Positions 34,643 to 43,210 of a DNA stretch of 64,000 nucleotides are shown here, in pieces. Location of the stretch: positions 682,001 through 746,000 of the forward strand of contig NZ_FNLC01000001.1 in NCBI RefSeq assembly GCF_900104065.1, read 5' to 3'. The stretch comes from Natronobacterium texcoconense. GTDB taxonomy: Archaea; Halobacteriota; Halobacteria; Halobacteriales; Natrialbaceae. The first letter of the stretch is position 1. Every line of letters begins with the position of its first letter. The notes beneath the pieces are model-generated. The model saw only the letters and a program-made list of their open reading frames with translations, did not search any database and was not told the origin of the DNA. A program made the translations under genes and the position numbers.

Positions 34643-35698
34643 ATGTTTGAGGAAAAGAGTGTAGAGGAGCAGGTTTCTTATCTAAAGGCCTGTCTGCCCC
34701 TCAATCAGTTTAATAATGTAGTAGAGGGGCACTCTTCTTACAGCGAAGAAACCGTCGCCGAACTGATCGAGGAGGGAAAGAGAGCTCTACGGCTCCAGAT
34801 GCAGAACGGGAGGGACTACTGGAAGTACCTGAAGGAAGACGGTCAAGCAGACATCGTAAGCGACGATGACCTATTTCAGAAATCCTATCGTGAACTAGCG
34901 TATTATGCAGTCGCGATGAATAATTCGGGTTTAGAGACATCGCCAGTTCCCTTCGAGTTCACACCCGGCCATGAAGTCACACAATTGATCGAAGACGAGG
35001 AGCACACGGAAGAGCAGTTAAAGGAGAAGATCATCGAAAACGGCGGCGACGACATAGAAGCGGCCTTCTCAACTGTCGGCCGAAATATTTGGGATGTCCT
35101 TGGAGATCATCCGGAGATACGGCTCGCTCATTTTGAAGACCAGGATCACATCTATCTAGAGTTTTGGATGAGGGCTAAGACGGACAGGGAATTTCACGAG
35201 CGAAAGGGCGAGTTCATTGAGTTCCCGGTGTTGAGGAAGATTGACTGCCGTGTCCACCTGGACGACGGACTGATCGAGATCCGTGGCAGAAACGAGAGAG
35301 AAAGAGACCGAGAACAAGTCCTAGAGTATGTAGAACATCTGTTTGGGAACACCACTGCAATCACCGTAATGGAAGATGATCTCGACATCACCGATGATAC
35401 GATACGCCACTTCATGGATCTGCCCGAGTTCGTGACTATCCCGCACGCAAGCAAGGCCGGGACAGCCCGATCAAACTGGACTTCAGATTCCGATGTCAGG
35501 GATGATAGCGAATACCCGGATCACAGGCCACACAACCACGGAAACCTGGTTTTCAACCTGGACTCCGTAGGGAGGGTAAGTTTCCAGCTTTCCGCAGATA
35601 ACGACTCCTTCAGGGTATTCAAACACAATATCACGCCTCAGGAGCATCAACAAGTCGTCGAGTTCATATGGAGGAATATCAATGCCGCAGATAACTGA
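34643..35698 (+). CDS. Uncharacterised protein coupled to an Mrr-like nuclease
   Basis: I do not recognise this 351-residue protein. It is mixed alpha/beta with a central region of strands (HIYLEFWMRAKTD, DCRVHLDDGLIEIRGR) that looks like a sensing or ligand domain. An AT-rich stretch (TATTAAGTAATTTAGATT) just upstream probably holds the promoter. Its 3' end overlaps the following nuclease gene by 17 bp. GC is lower than in the conjugation operon. The pair looks like a two-gene defence cassette: this protein would be the sensor or partner and the next gene the effector. Confidence 0.5.
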   Translation: MFEEKSVEEQVSYLKACLPLNQFNNVVEGHSSYSEETVAELIEEGKRALRLQMQNGRDYWKYLKEDGQADIVSDDDLFQKSYRELAYYAVAMNNSGLETSPVPFEFTPGHEVTQLIEDEEHTEEQLKEKIIENGGDDIEAAFSTVGRNIWDVLGDHPEIRLAHFEDQDHIYLEFWMRAKTDREFHERKGEFIEFPVLRKIDCRVHLDDGLIEIRGRNERERDREQVLEYVEHLFGNTTAITVMEDDLDITDDTIRHFMDLPEFVTIPHASKAGTARSNWTSDSDVRDDSEYPDHRPHNHGNLVFNLDSVGRVSFQLSADNDSFRVFKHNITPQEHQQVVEFIWRNINAADN

Positions 35699-36629
35699 AC
35701 ACGACTTCTCCGATCCCTCGACAGTAGTGTCTATCCTCAATGAGGGCCTTCACGGGGGTTTTATAGATAAAGGATCGCTAAGCGATGAAGAGATCCATTT
35801 TTGTAAAGTCACAGACTGGATCGAGAGCGTTCAAAAGTTCAAGTGCAGTTCCTGTGGAAAGTGGCACACAGCTCCTCACGGCGAGGAGAAATGCCTTCGG
35901 ACCCGAGAACCTGTTGAGCCGAGGACCGCGAAGACAGGATTCAGAGTTACGGCAGGCTCACAGCTTGATCTCGAGATTTCGGACGATTACAGCCTGTATA
36001 TCTACGAGTACTCCTCTTCCGTGGACACGACGAAGCTACCATATAAATCGATAGTCTTTACGCCTGACCTCGACGAGATGGTGTTCTCGGATAGAGCAGG
36101 AAGCACGGTTCTGTTACCTCTATCCGAACTCCCCACCTTTGTTGATGAATCTTCCAGAGAAAACATCATATCCGATATAAACCAGAAAAGGAAGCGGCTG
36201 ATAGACTGGGAAAGCCTGGACTCAGGAGGTGATGACTTTGAAGAGATTATCTTTCGACTTGTGAAAAGAGATGATAACTATTTCAACGAAAGTTGGGGAG
36301 GAAGCGGCCCCGATCAAGGCAAAGATGGGTTCTGCTCGATCGATTTGGGCGGTCGAGAGACCCGGGTACTCGTCCAGGCCAAGTTCAACAATAACGGGGA
36401 CGCCGTGAATGATCGCCAACTGGACAAGTCATGCCGTAAAGCCGACAGACACGACTGTAGCGGGGTGATCATCGGTGCTGTCAAAACAAGCGGGGATCTA
36501 GAATCCGAAGTCGAGAGGGGAACATACCAAACTCAAAAGGTGCACTACCTGCGGATCTGGCCTGGCCCTGAGATCAAGGAAAAGCTATCCGAGCATCCGG
36601 ACCTCATCGCAGAATACTTCCTAGATTAG
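35682..36629 (+). CDS. Mrr-like restriction endonuclease with zinc finger
   Basis: This 315-residue protein has a C-terminal Mrr-type catalytic domain: DDFEEIIFRLV, WGGSGPDQGKDGFCSID (the D of PD), VLVQAKF (Q-x-K), and a helix-strand CSGVIIGAVKTSG. Mrr-type enzymes cleave DNA, often modified DNA. The N-terminal half has a zinc-finger-like CSSCGKWHTAPHGEEKC segment and a beta-rich region that may bind the target. It overlaps the upstream gene by 17 bp and so is made together with it. Confidence 0.7.
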   Translation: MPQITEHDFSDPSTVVSILNEGLHGGFIDKGSLSDEEIHFCKVTDWIESVQKFKCSSCGKWHTAPHGEEKCLRTREPVEPRTAKTGFRVTAGSQLDLEISDDYSLYIYEYSSSVDTTKLPYKSIVFTPDLDEMVFSDRAGSTVLLPLSELPTFVDESSRENIISDINQKRKRLIDWESLDSGGDDFEEIIFRLVKRDDNYFNESWGGSGPDQGKDGFCSIDLGGRETRVLVQAKFNNNGDAVNDRQLDKSCRKADRHDCSGVIIGAVKTSGDLESEVERGTYQTQKVHYLRIWPGPEIKEKLSEHPDLIAEYFLD

Positions 36630-36774
36630 CTGACGTCTATCCACGTTCTCTTTACAGGTCAATTGGTCTATTGACGCCCTCTCTTTAGAACCAGGTTAGA
36701 ATGCTTTTCTAGAAACCCTGTCCGCAGGTTTGAACCAGGTTTGAAAATAGCGGCGACTATACACCGTATGGTGA

Positions 36775-36919
36775 TTACCTCGAGGGTGGTGTGATGACTA
36801 CCGATTCGCCTTCCTTTAACCGTTTTACTTCCTCCGGTGTTAGGAAGACAGTGGCTCCAAGCAGGTTGCCTCCTCTATCCTTCCATTCGTTGATTTCGTG
36901 GTCGATCGTTGATTCTCAC
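36775..36919 (-). pseudogene. Small ORF broken by a one-base frameshift near its start
   Basis: Immediately downstream of the integrase stop, a ribosome site GGGAGG precedes GTG at 36919, but that frame stops after 14 codons. The frame shifted by one base reads STIDHEINEWKDRGG, then NLLGATVFLTPEEVKRLKEG and ESVVITPPSR, then stops at TAA, which looks like a real 48-residue protein. One extra A after GTGAGA would explain the break. It is either a decayed gene or a sequencing error. There is no other gene in the 298-bp gap 36630-36927. Confidence 0.4.
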
Positions 36920-36927
36920 CTCCCGTT

Positions 36928-37860
36928 TTAGAGATTCAGGGTTTTGATACAGTCGAGGTACTCCTCCCGGGCCTCACGGCGGTCGACTCGGGTGTAGATG
37001 TCCATGGTCTCGCCGTTGCTGTCGCCGCGGATGTACCGGAGGACGTGGTCGCTTATCCCCTGGTTCCGCATCAGGGTGGTGAAGACCGTCCGGTAGGTGT
37101 GCGGGGTGAACTTCTTGTGGAAACGGTCTTCGCCTTCCTGCATCACTCCGGCGTCGACCGCTGCCCTGCGGACCGCTCGCTGCACCTGTGCCTTCGATAT
37201 CCTGTCACCCCGTATCGATACGAAGAGGTAGTCCGAGTCCTCGCTGGAACGGATGAACTGGAACCGTTCTACCACCCGTATGGTTTCCTCGTCGACCGGG
37301 ACAACGGTCTGTTTGCCGCCTTTCCGTTTTCTTAGGCGGATGAGCCCCTCCTCGAGCATGAGGTCGTCCATCTCGATCTCCAGCGCTTCGCTCAAACGGC
37401 ACCCGGTCTTCGCGAGTATGACTGCGATGGTCTTGTTCCGGGGATCAGGGATGTTGTGGATGATCTTCCGTCCGTTCTCCCAGGTGGCGCAGTCGGGCCG
37501 TTCCCGGTACTGTTTCGGGATCTCCTCCATCACGACCGCTGCAGGGTTACCGGTGATGCCTTCGAACCGTGGCCGTTTCATGGCGTAGCTGAAGAAGGCC
37601 GACAGGCTCTCGAGGTACCGCCTCTTGGTGTTCTGGCTTACGTCACGTTCTCCCAGCAGTGCGATGTACTCCTCGATGTGTTTCACCTCTGTTTCCTCCG
37701 GCGATAACTCGGGGAAGTACTCGTGGTAGAACCGTTGAAGTATCCGGCTGTACTCGTTCAGTGTCCTCGGGCTCCGTCCAGTGTTGTGTTTCTGCTCGAT
37801 GAACTGGTTGATCTCATCGTGCTTGTTCTCGTAGACCGTCTCGTACCAGTCGTCACCCAT
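36928..37860 (-). CDS. Tyrosine recombinase (integrase)
   Basis: I start at ATG 37860 (MGDDWYETVYENK), which has GGTGAT 4 nt upstream and overlaps the preceding gene by 8 bp; the frame is open for 12 more codons. Numbering from that longer frame, it has an N-terminal SAM-like domain (about 28-108) and catalytic R167 (TGCRLSEA), H266 and R269 (TPHTYRTVF) and nucleophile Y301 (MDIYTRV). It would integrate or excise the neighbouring element. It is cotranscribed with an RHH/coiled-coil protein, a likely directionality or regulatory partner. Confidence 0.85.
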   Translation of the reverse strand: MGDDWYETVYENKHDEINQFIEQKHNTGRSPRTLNEYSRILQRFYHEYFPELSPEETEVKHIEEYIALLGERDVSQNTKRRYLESLSAFFSYAMKRPRFEGITGNPAAVVMEEIPKQYRERPDCATWENGRKIIHNIPDPRNKTIAVILAKTGCRLSEALEIEMDDLMLEEGLIRLRKRKGGKQTVVPVDEETIRVVERFQFIRSSEDSDYLFVSIRGDRISKAQVQRAVRRAAVDAGVMQEGEDRFHKKFTPHTYRTVFTTLMRNQGISDHVLRYIRGDSNGETMDIYTRVDRREAREEYLDCIKTLNL

Positions 37861-38347
37861 CTCGATCACCGTCCTTGAGTTTCCAGCCGTGTCCACGGTT
37901 GTACTCCACTTCTTCCTGTGAGGCGAGGAAGTAGAGCTGATCCTCCACTGGTTTCCGGATCATGTCGTCCAGTGCACCGGACTCGACGATCTCACGCATG
38001 ATTTTGTCGAGCGTCTTATACCGGTAGTCGAGGAACCGGTAGAGGAACTCAGGGTCGTCGATCTGTACGTTCCCGCTGTCCCGCTTCTCTTTCCTATCCA
38101 ACTGTTTCTCCAGGGTTTCGATCCGCTGCTCGAGTTCCTCTATTTGCTCCTCGCTCTGGTGGTGGGAGAGGAACCCTTCCTCGCGATACGCGCGTGCCTC
38201 TTGGATCAACTCGAAGAGGTAGGTACTCAGGGATTTGTAGCCCTGGCTCTCGACTTCTTCCTCCCACTGCTGTTTGGCGTCGTCGGAACAGTAGATCTGG
38301 ACCTTCGTGGTCGACTCCGAAACACCGGTCGAGTCCTTCCAAGTCAT
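37853..38347 (-). CDS. RHH-like DNA-binding protein with coiled coil, integrase partner
   Basis: I take the ATG at 38347 because a TATA-like TATTTTA (38374-38380) lies 27 bp upstream, which would give a leaderless transcript; a GTG at 38359 is possible. The N-terminal part (TTKVQIYCSDDAKQQWEE, then GYKSLSTYLFELIQEA) has the strand-helix-helix look of ribbon-helix-helix/CopG proteins. A coiled coil (EEQIEELEQRIETLEKQL) and a helical tail follow. It overlaps the integrase start. The direct repeat at 38388-38428 next to its promoter may be its operator. Confidence 0.6.
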   Translation of the reverse strand: MTWKDSTGVSESTTKVQIYCSDDAKQQWEEEVESQGYKSLSTYLFELIQEARAYREEGFLSHHQSEEQIEELEQRIETLEKQLDRKEKRDSGNVQIDDPEFLYRFLDYRYKTLDKIMREIVESGALDDMIRKPVEDQLYFLASQEEVEYNRGHGWKLKDGDRDG

Positions 38348-38387
38348 CTCAGCACCCACCTCCTTCCGCGAGGTATTTTATGGTACT

Positions 38388-38428
38388 AGTACAGTTCAAT
38401 ATTTTTATGTCTAACTTCAGTACAGTTC
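38388..38428. promoter_or_regulatory. Direct-repeat operator candidate
   Basis: AGTACAGTTC occurs at 38388-38397 and again at 38419-38428, 31 bp (about three helical turns) apart. It lies just upstream of the TATA-like element of the RHH/integrase operon. RHH dimers typically bind short repeated sites, so autoregulation is likely. Confidence 0.4.
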
Positions 38429-38433
38429 TCGTT

Positions 38434-38462
38434 GAGTGCCGAGGCCATCGATTTACATGTAC
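38434..38462. repeat. 29-bp direct repeat, copy 1
   Basis: Copy 1 begins GAGTGCCGAGGCCATCGATT and ends TACATGTAC. It matches copy 3 (41696-41724) at 26 of 29 positions and copy 2 (39812-39840) less well. It lies between the integrase operon and the PQQ-propeller gene and is an att-core candidate. Confidence 0.7.
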
Positions 38463-38521
38463 GAAATTAAAATATTCGCATGGACCAGAATATCTAACTA
38501 TTCCTGAATGAATTGGTGGAT

Positions 38522-39760
38522 ATGTCCGAAGAATGGCCGGTATGGGGTCAGAACCCTTCTCGCACGGGACATGACCCAGCGCTTACCCGCCCACAGTGGC
38601 CGGTCAGAGAGGAATGGCGACACGATTTCGCCGGGAGAGTAGCGTGGGACGCACCGGTCGTCGATTCGAGGGGGAATCTCTTCGTGCACGTGAAAATGAC
38701 GCAAGTCGACGCGCCGAATTTTCGATCGATCAGTAGTAACGGGTCGTTGAACTGGGCACTAAAAACGAGCCCTGGGTGGGGGCCATGTGCTCCACCCCCA
38801 GCTGTCCCTGACGATCGAGTCATTCTTCCTGATACACCGGAGGCTTGGGTCGTGGAAAGCGATACTGGCGGCCTGTGTTACCGGACGAAGTTGCACCCAT
38901 CCGGAGTCACCTATCCGTTTCCCGTCGTCGCTGATGGGCGGATTCATACCGGATTCCAGACGTTCTCTCTGGAGTCGGGCGAACTACTGTGGAAGTATGA
39001 CTCAAATGGACCACAACGAGTTATTGTGATACCAGAAGGGGAGGAGCGCCCCTATCCCGACGGTCCAACTGGCGTCGCACCAACCGTCCGTGACGGGACC
39101 GTCTACGTCGCTGGAACCCTATACGACGGTGAGATTCGATTCCAACGCGAAAACTCCGAGGAGGAAGGTAGCACGGAGGAACGTTCATCGCTCGTTTATT
39201 CTGGCGAGGCGGATGGATCGTATCATGACGAGTACGACGAGTGGGGTCACATCCATGCACTCGATGCAGCCACTGGTTCACTCGAGTGGAAAACAGAGTT
39301 CGACACGGCAATCAGGGCCATGACCCCACCAGTGGCCACCAACGATGCTATTTTCGTCGTCGACAGCGAACCACGGCTGCACGCACTCGACAGAACAGAT
39401 GGAGAAAAACGCTGGCACGTACCGTTCGACGTCGAACTCATTAGTGGGTGGCGGCCAGCCGTTGCAGATGGCTGTGTGTTTCTCTGTGCCGGGAACAAAG
39501 TCTATGCATTCGACGCGCTGGACGGGGCAGAACTGTGGCAACTGGCATTCGATACCCAGTTAGCTGGTCCTCCGGCGATCGCCGATGGCGTCGTTCACGT
39601 GAGCACCTCAAATGGGATGGTCGCAGGTATCGGTGTCGATGGTGACAGACGGTGGCAACTCAAGGTCAGTGAGAGTCTTCGAACGGGGCCGGTCGTTACA
39701 GACGGTCGGCTGTACGTTGCTGGACACGAACTTATTTGTCTCACTGGCCATGCGGATTGA
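38522..39760 (+). CDS. PQQ-type beta-propeller protein
   Basis: I start at ATG 38522 (MSEEWPVWGQNPSRTGHD). The protein is built of repeated blades such as GHIHALDAATGSLEWKTEF, RLHALDRTDGEKRWHVPF and KVYAFDALDGAELWQLAF, the PQQ/WD-like pattern, with about seven blades over ~412 residues. There is no signal peptide, so it is probably cytoplasmic and may be a scaffold or ligand sensor rather than a quinoprotein dehydrogenase. It is enclosed by copies 1 and 2 of the 29-bp repeat and looks like a single-gene cassette. Confidence 0.8.
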   Translation: MSEEWPVWGQNPSRTGHDPALTRPQWPVREEWRHDFAGRVAWDAPVVDSRGNLFVHVKMTQVDAPNFRSISSNGSLNWALKTSPGWGPCAPPPAVPDDRVILPDTPEAWVVESDTGGLCYRTKLHPSGVTYPFPVVADGRIHTGFQTFSLESGELLWKYDSNGPQRVIVIPEGEERPYPDGPTGVAPTVRDGTVYVAGTLYDGEIRFQRENSEEEGSTEERSSLVYSGEADGSYHDEYDEWGHIHALDAATGSLEWKTEFDTAIRAMTPPVATNDAIFVVDSEPRLHALDRTDGEKRWHVPFDVELISGWRPAVADGCVFLCAGNKVYAFDALDGAELWQLAFDTQLAGPPAIADGVVHVSTSNGMVAGIGVDGDRRWQLKVSESLRTGPVVTDGRLYVAGHELICLTGHAD

Positions 39761-39811
39761 CAATCTCTATGTACTCTATCACATTCGAGTCCTGGTAATT
39801 CGTCAGGGTTC

Positions 39812-39840
39812 CAGTGCTGAGGCCACCGATTTACCATTAC
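39812..39840. repeat. 29-bp direct repeat, copy 2
   Basis: Copy 2 begins CAGTGCTGAGGCCACCGATT and ends TACCATTAC. It is the most divergent copy but keeps the core GAGGCCAYCGATTTAC. It lies between the ends of the PQQ-propeller gene and the convergent methyltransferase gene. Confidence 0.6.
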
Positions 39841-39857
39841 CGCAGTGATAACGACGA

Positions 39858-40631
39858 CTACTTTTCTGCCGCTATGACCAGCGTCGGCGGGATTCGGGCC
39901 ATACGGTCCGGCTGGAAACCCCCGAATTCGGACTCGTACTTCTCTGGGTCCTCATACCCCGGTTCGCGAAGTTCTTCGATCGAAAATCCGACCTCGAGCA
40001 GCGCGGTCACAATCTCACTGACCGTTCTGCGGTAGACGATCATTTCGGCGTCGAACTCCTCGCTGTATTCCCTGCGTGGTGAATCGGTGAAATAACTGAC
40101 TGCCAGTTCACCAGTTTCCGGGTTGAGGCACCGATAAAAGGGGTGGTCGACACTGAAAACGAGTTTTCCGCCGGATTTGAGGACACGATGCGCTTCCGAG
40201 AAACAGGACTGGATATCGTTGACCCACTGGAATGCAAAGGCGGAAAACGCCAGGTCGTACGAGGCATCCGAAACCATCGGCATGTCAGTCACGCTCGCCT
40301 CAATGAGGTCGATATCCTCGTCGTGTTTGTCCGCGAGGTCACGAGCGTGTGCGAGTTGGTTTTCGGAGATATCCACACCAGTCACCTCGGCACCTGCTTT
40401 CGAGAGTGCGAGGCCGAACTGGGCCCCGCCACAGCCAAGTTCGATCGCTCGTTTCCCATCAATGTCACCGAACAGGCCGAGGTCGTCACCATTCGGTACC
40501 CCGGGGCCGAACGCGATACCGACCTCTGTCTCGGCCTCGTCGTATGCTTGCTGGAACGTATCTGACCAACTTTCCCACCACTGTTTGGCTTTTTGTTCTG
40601 CCCGTTCGAGCGACTGCTCTGATTCGGTCAT
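39858..40631 (-). CDS. Class I SAM-dependent methyltransferase
   Basis: I start at ATG 40631 (MTESEQSLERAEQKAK). The SAM-binding motif I is AIELGCGGAQFGLAL, followed by VTGVDISENQL, SVTDMPMVSDASYDLAF and RVLKSGGKLVFSVDHPF, the Methyltransf_11 order. The substrate is unknown; a small molecule or tRNA/protein side chain is typical for this group. The gene is divergent from the HTH regulator at 40748 across a short promoter region, and the two share a cassette between repeats 2 and 3. Confidence 0.85.
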   Translation of the reverse strand: MTESEQSLERAEQKAKQWWESWSDTFQQAYDEAETEVGIAFGPGVPNGDDLGLFGDIDGKRAIELGCGGAQFGLALSKAGAEVTGVDISENQLAHARDLADKHDEDIDLIEASVTDMPMVSDASYDLAFSAFAFQWVNDIQSCFSEAHRVLKSGGKLVFSVDHPFYRCLNPETGELAVSYFTDSPRREYSEEFDAEMIVYRRTVSEIVTALLEVGFSIEELREPGYEDPEKYESEFGGFQPDRMARIPPTLVIAAEK

Positions 40632-40747
40632 CGTGTCTGTGAGACTGGGGCGGGGCAAATATAATGGTAATCTGTAGAAGAATACAGTAACCAGACAGAC
40701 AAACTGTCAGCATTCCATTGAATACGGCGGAGTTACAACCGCTCAGT

Positions 40748-41659
40748 ATGGGGAACAATGATTCAGCGAGTGAGTCTACCGAGAAGGGGAGGGGCTCGCT
40801 TGACATCGAAATACAGTCATCGGCGGCTGTATTCGAGACGCTCGGCAATGAGACGCGTATCGAGATACTGGAAGTACTGGGTGATCCTCCGGGCGAGAAG
40901 ATGTCGTTCGCGGAACTGTACGAGGCGGTTGCGATGGACGACAGCGGTAATTTCAATTACCATCTGAACAAACTGTTGGGAACGTTTGTTCGCAAGGAGG
41001 ACGGACAGTACCTGTTAAGTCACGCTGGCGAGCAGGTGTTCGGCTCCGTTCAGGCCGGCACGTATCAGGCAAGGGCCACTGTTGAACCCACAGCAGCGGG
41101 GGGAACCTGCCAACTCTGTGAGGGCGAACTCATTTTCGAGTATACACAGGAGCTAGTCAGGGTGTACTGCGACGAATGTGGAGAGGGTCGCTCGTTCCCG
41201 TTTCCACCGGGATGTCTTCCAGACTACGATATTGCGGAACTTCCAGCGGTCTCGGCGCGCTGGTACCGAACACATGTGAAACGCGTTCTCGACAGATTTT
41301 GTCCACTTTGTGCAGGCGAGATGACTGGACAACTGATACACGGTGTCAACGAAGATAGCGACCCACCAGAGCCATCATTGGCTAGATTTACCTGTACAAC
41401 GTGTGGAAAGCAGGTACATCTGACTGGTGCAACGATTGCGACGTTCCATCCTGTTTTCGAGGGATTCCTGTTCGAACATGGATTCGATACTAGGGGTGGT
41501 CCCCATTCTGAGGTCTGGGCTGCTCTCGACAGCACAACTGAAGCAACACACACCCGTGACCCACTTTCCGTGGAAGTGACCTTCACTCACGATGGAGAGA
41601 CCGTGACCGGGTTCGTGGGAGCAGATGCGTCACTGACGAACGTCGAGAGACAGTACTGA
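40748..41659 (+). CDS. ArsR-type winged-helix regulator with zinc-ribbon C-terminus
   Basis: I start at ATG 40748 (MGNNDSASESTE). Residues 20-105 are an ArsR-like winged helix (VFETLGNETRIEILEVLGDPP...FNYHLNKLLGTFV). The C-terminal part has paired cysteines (CQLCEGE, CDECGEG, CPLCAGE, CTTCGKQ) that would form two zinc ribbons, the haloarchaeal DUF7347/DUF7351 arrangement. It probably controls the divergent methyltransferase gene. No ribosome site is obvious, which fits a leaderless transcript. Confidence 0.8.
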   Translation: MGNNDSASESTEKGRGSLDIEIQSSAAVFETLGNETRIEILEVLGDPPGEKMSFAELYEAVAMDDSGNFNYHLNKLLGTFVRKEDGQYLLSHAGEQVFGSVQAGTYQARATVEPTAAGGTCQLCEGELIFEYTQELVRVYCDECGEGRSFPFPPGCLPDYDIAELPAVSARWYRTHVKRVLDRFCPLCAGEMTGQLIHGVNEDSDPPEPSLARFTCTTCGKQVHLTGATIATFHPVFEGFLFEHGFDTRGGPHSEVWAALDSTTEATHTRDPLSVEVTFTHDGETVTGFVGADASLTNVERQY

Positions 41660-41695
41660 CACTACGTTGGAGGTACTGGTACATCGTATAGGTTC

Positions 41696-41724
41696 GAGTG
41701 CCGAGGCCACCGGTTTACACGTAC
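41696..41724. repeat. 29-bp direct repeat, copy 3
   Basis: Copy 3 begins GAGTGCCGAGGCCACCGGTT and ends TACACGTAC. It lies 36 bp after the HTH gene and marks the apparent boundary between cassette DNA and the chromosomal backbone. Confidence 0.65.
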
Positions 41725-41814
41725 TAACTCCACGCTCACGATACGGTACTATCCGGTAGTGCCAGTATTAGTTTCAGAAATTCTAGTTGTAGCGGTTGAT
41801 CGATCGGATCTCGT

Positions 41815-42090
41815 GTGAGCAAGACGGAAGTAGCGGTTAGTGTGGCCTGTGATAGGTTTATTTTTCCTCGCGTAGTCGATCGTTGTATCTCAGATAGTAG
41901 AAACGTTTCGTGGGAGTACAAGATTGTCAGACCGGAACGGGGCGTAGCGCTGAAAGAGGCCGGAGACCCGGAGTCGACGTTGAACGAATTTGGAAAGCAC
42001 GGGTGGGAGCTAACCGAAACGATCGACTACGTCGGCGGTGGGACGAAGTATCTGGTACTCAAGCGTCGACGGGGTGCGACGAGTGAGTGA
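41815..42090 (+). CDS. DUF4177 domain protein
   Basis: The domain begins at residue ~33 with WEYKIVRPERGVALKEAG and continues LNEFGKHGWELTETIDYVGGGTKYLVLKR, the usual ~55-residue DUF4177 unit. The GTG at 41815 adds an unusual N-terminus, and a TATA-like TTTATTTT lies inside it (about 41855), so the true start may be downstream at a weak codon. Its stop overlaps the start of the membrane protein gene. Function unknown. Confidence 0.65.
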   Translation: MSKTEVAVSVACDRFIFPRVVDRCISDSRNVSWEYKIVRPERGVALKEAGDPESTLNEFGKHGWELTETIDYVGGGTKYLVLKRRRGATSE

Positions 42091-43087
42091 TCGCTCGAGC
42101 GGGACAGCGGATACGATGCGTGATCGGGCCAACGAAAGTTCGCTGAAAATATGGCTTCTGTTGGTCGCGAATCGACTACTCGTCACGACGTTCCTCGCGG
42201 GTGCCGTCTTCGCCGTGTTCGTACTGATTGGGTCGATCGATCCGGCTGTCGCCGTGCTTCTCGGGGAGCGTAGCGTTATCGAAACCATCTTCGGAACGAT
42301 GATCAGCGCGCTGATCCTGGGGGTAACGCTCGTCGTCGCAATCAATCAGCTGATCATCTCGCAGGAGAACGGACCGCTCGGAGACCAACACGAACGGATG
42401 AGTGACGCGATGACTGTTCGGGGGTTCGTCTCGGAACTCACTGAGAGACCGTTGCCGGCAGAACCGGCCGAATTTTCACGTGATCTCATCGTCGCGACCG
42501 AATCGAGGGTGGAGACGGTTCGTCGAACGATCGACGCAACCAACGAGCCGGAGCTCGAGTCGGAGGTCGATGACTTTCTCGACAGTGTACTCGAGAACAC
42601 CGAACACGTGAAACGAAAACTGGACGGCGCAGAGTTCGGAAGGTTCGGGGTGGTGTCTGCGCTCCTGGATTACAACTATTCCTGGAAGATCGTCCAGACG
42701 GAACAACTCAGGAACGATTACGGTGATGTATTGAACGACGACCAACTCGCGGCGTTGGACGATCTGCAACAGGCGTTCGTTCTATTCGGGCCCGTGCGCG
42801 AACACATCAAGACGCTGTACTTCCAGTGGCAGTTGATCAACCTGTCACGGCTTATCCTCTACACTGCAGTCCCCGGAATCGTCATGGCCACGGTAACGCT
42901 GGCGTTCGTCGATTCGACGACGGTTACCGGACAGACGATGATGATCGAAAACCTCGTCTGGGTCATCGGAGCCGCCTTCACACTTTCGCTCGTCCCGTTC
43001 CTGCTGTTGACCGTATACATCCTCCGGATCGCCACCGTCGCGAAGCGAACGCTGGCGATCGACCCGCTCATCCTCCGGAACGTCTAG
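42083..43087 (+). CDS. Four-helix membrane protein with cytoplasmic domain
   Basis: I start at GTG 42083 (VSDRSSGTADTMRDR), which overlaps the DUF4177 stop. Two hydrophobic helices (LLVTTFLAGAVFAVFVLIG and ISALILGVTLVVAINQLII) are followed by ~140 soluble, helical, acidic residues, then two more (LYTAVPGIVMATVTLAFV and LVWVIGAAFTLSLVPFLLL). No transporter or enzyme motif is visible. The tight coupling with the DUF4177 gene suggests a joint function. Confidence 0.6.
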   Translation: MSDRSSGTADTMRDRANESSLKIWLLLVANRLLVTTFLAGAVFAVFVLIGSIDPAVAVLLGERSVIETIFGTMISALILGVTLVVAINQLIISQENGPLGDQHERMSDAMTVRGFVSELTERPLPAEPAEFSRDLIVATESRVETVRRTIDATNEPELESEVDDFLDSVLENTEHVKRKLDGAEFGRFGVVSALLDYNYSWKIVQTEQLRNDYGDVLNDDQLAALDDLQQAFVLFGPVREHIKTLYFQWQLINLSRLILYTAVPGIVMATVTLAFVDSTTVTGQTMMIENLVWVIGAAFTLSLVPFLLLTVYILRIATVAKRTLAIDPLILRNV

Positions 43088-43210
43088 AACGGGGCAACGC
43101 TTTCGGCACCTAGCGGAACCCCGTTCTCTTTGTGTCGACTCTCGCCGATAGTGACGCTAGGGTGACACTCTCGAACAGCAATATCGGAGTTACGTCGAAT
43201 CTGACCAGCA

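Noticed and set aside
38434-41724. 29-bp repeats as a CRISPR array
   Set aside because: The copies are 1.4-1.9 kb apart with genes between them, not 30-40-bp spacers.
41691-41724. A tRNA remnant at repeat copy 3 (GGTTCGAGT looks like a T loop)
   Set aside because: The flanks do not pair as a T stem or acceptor stem, and the other two copies lack the motif.
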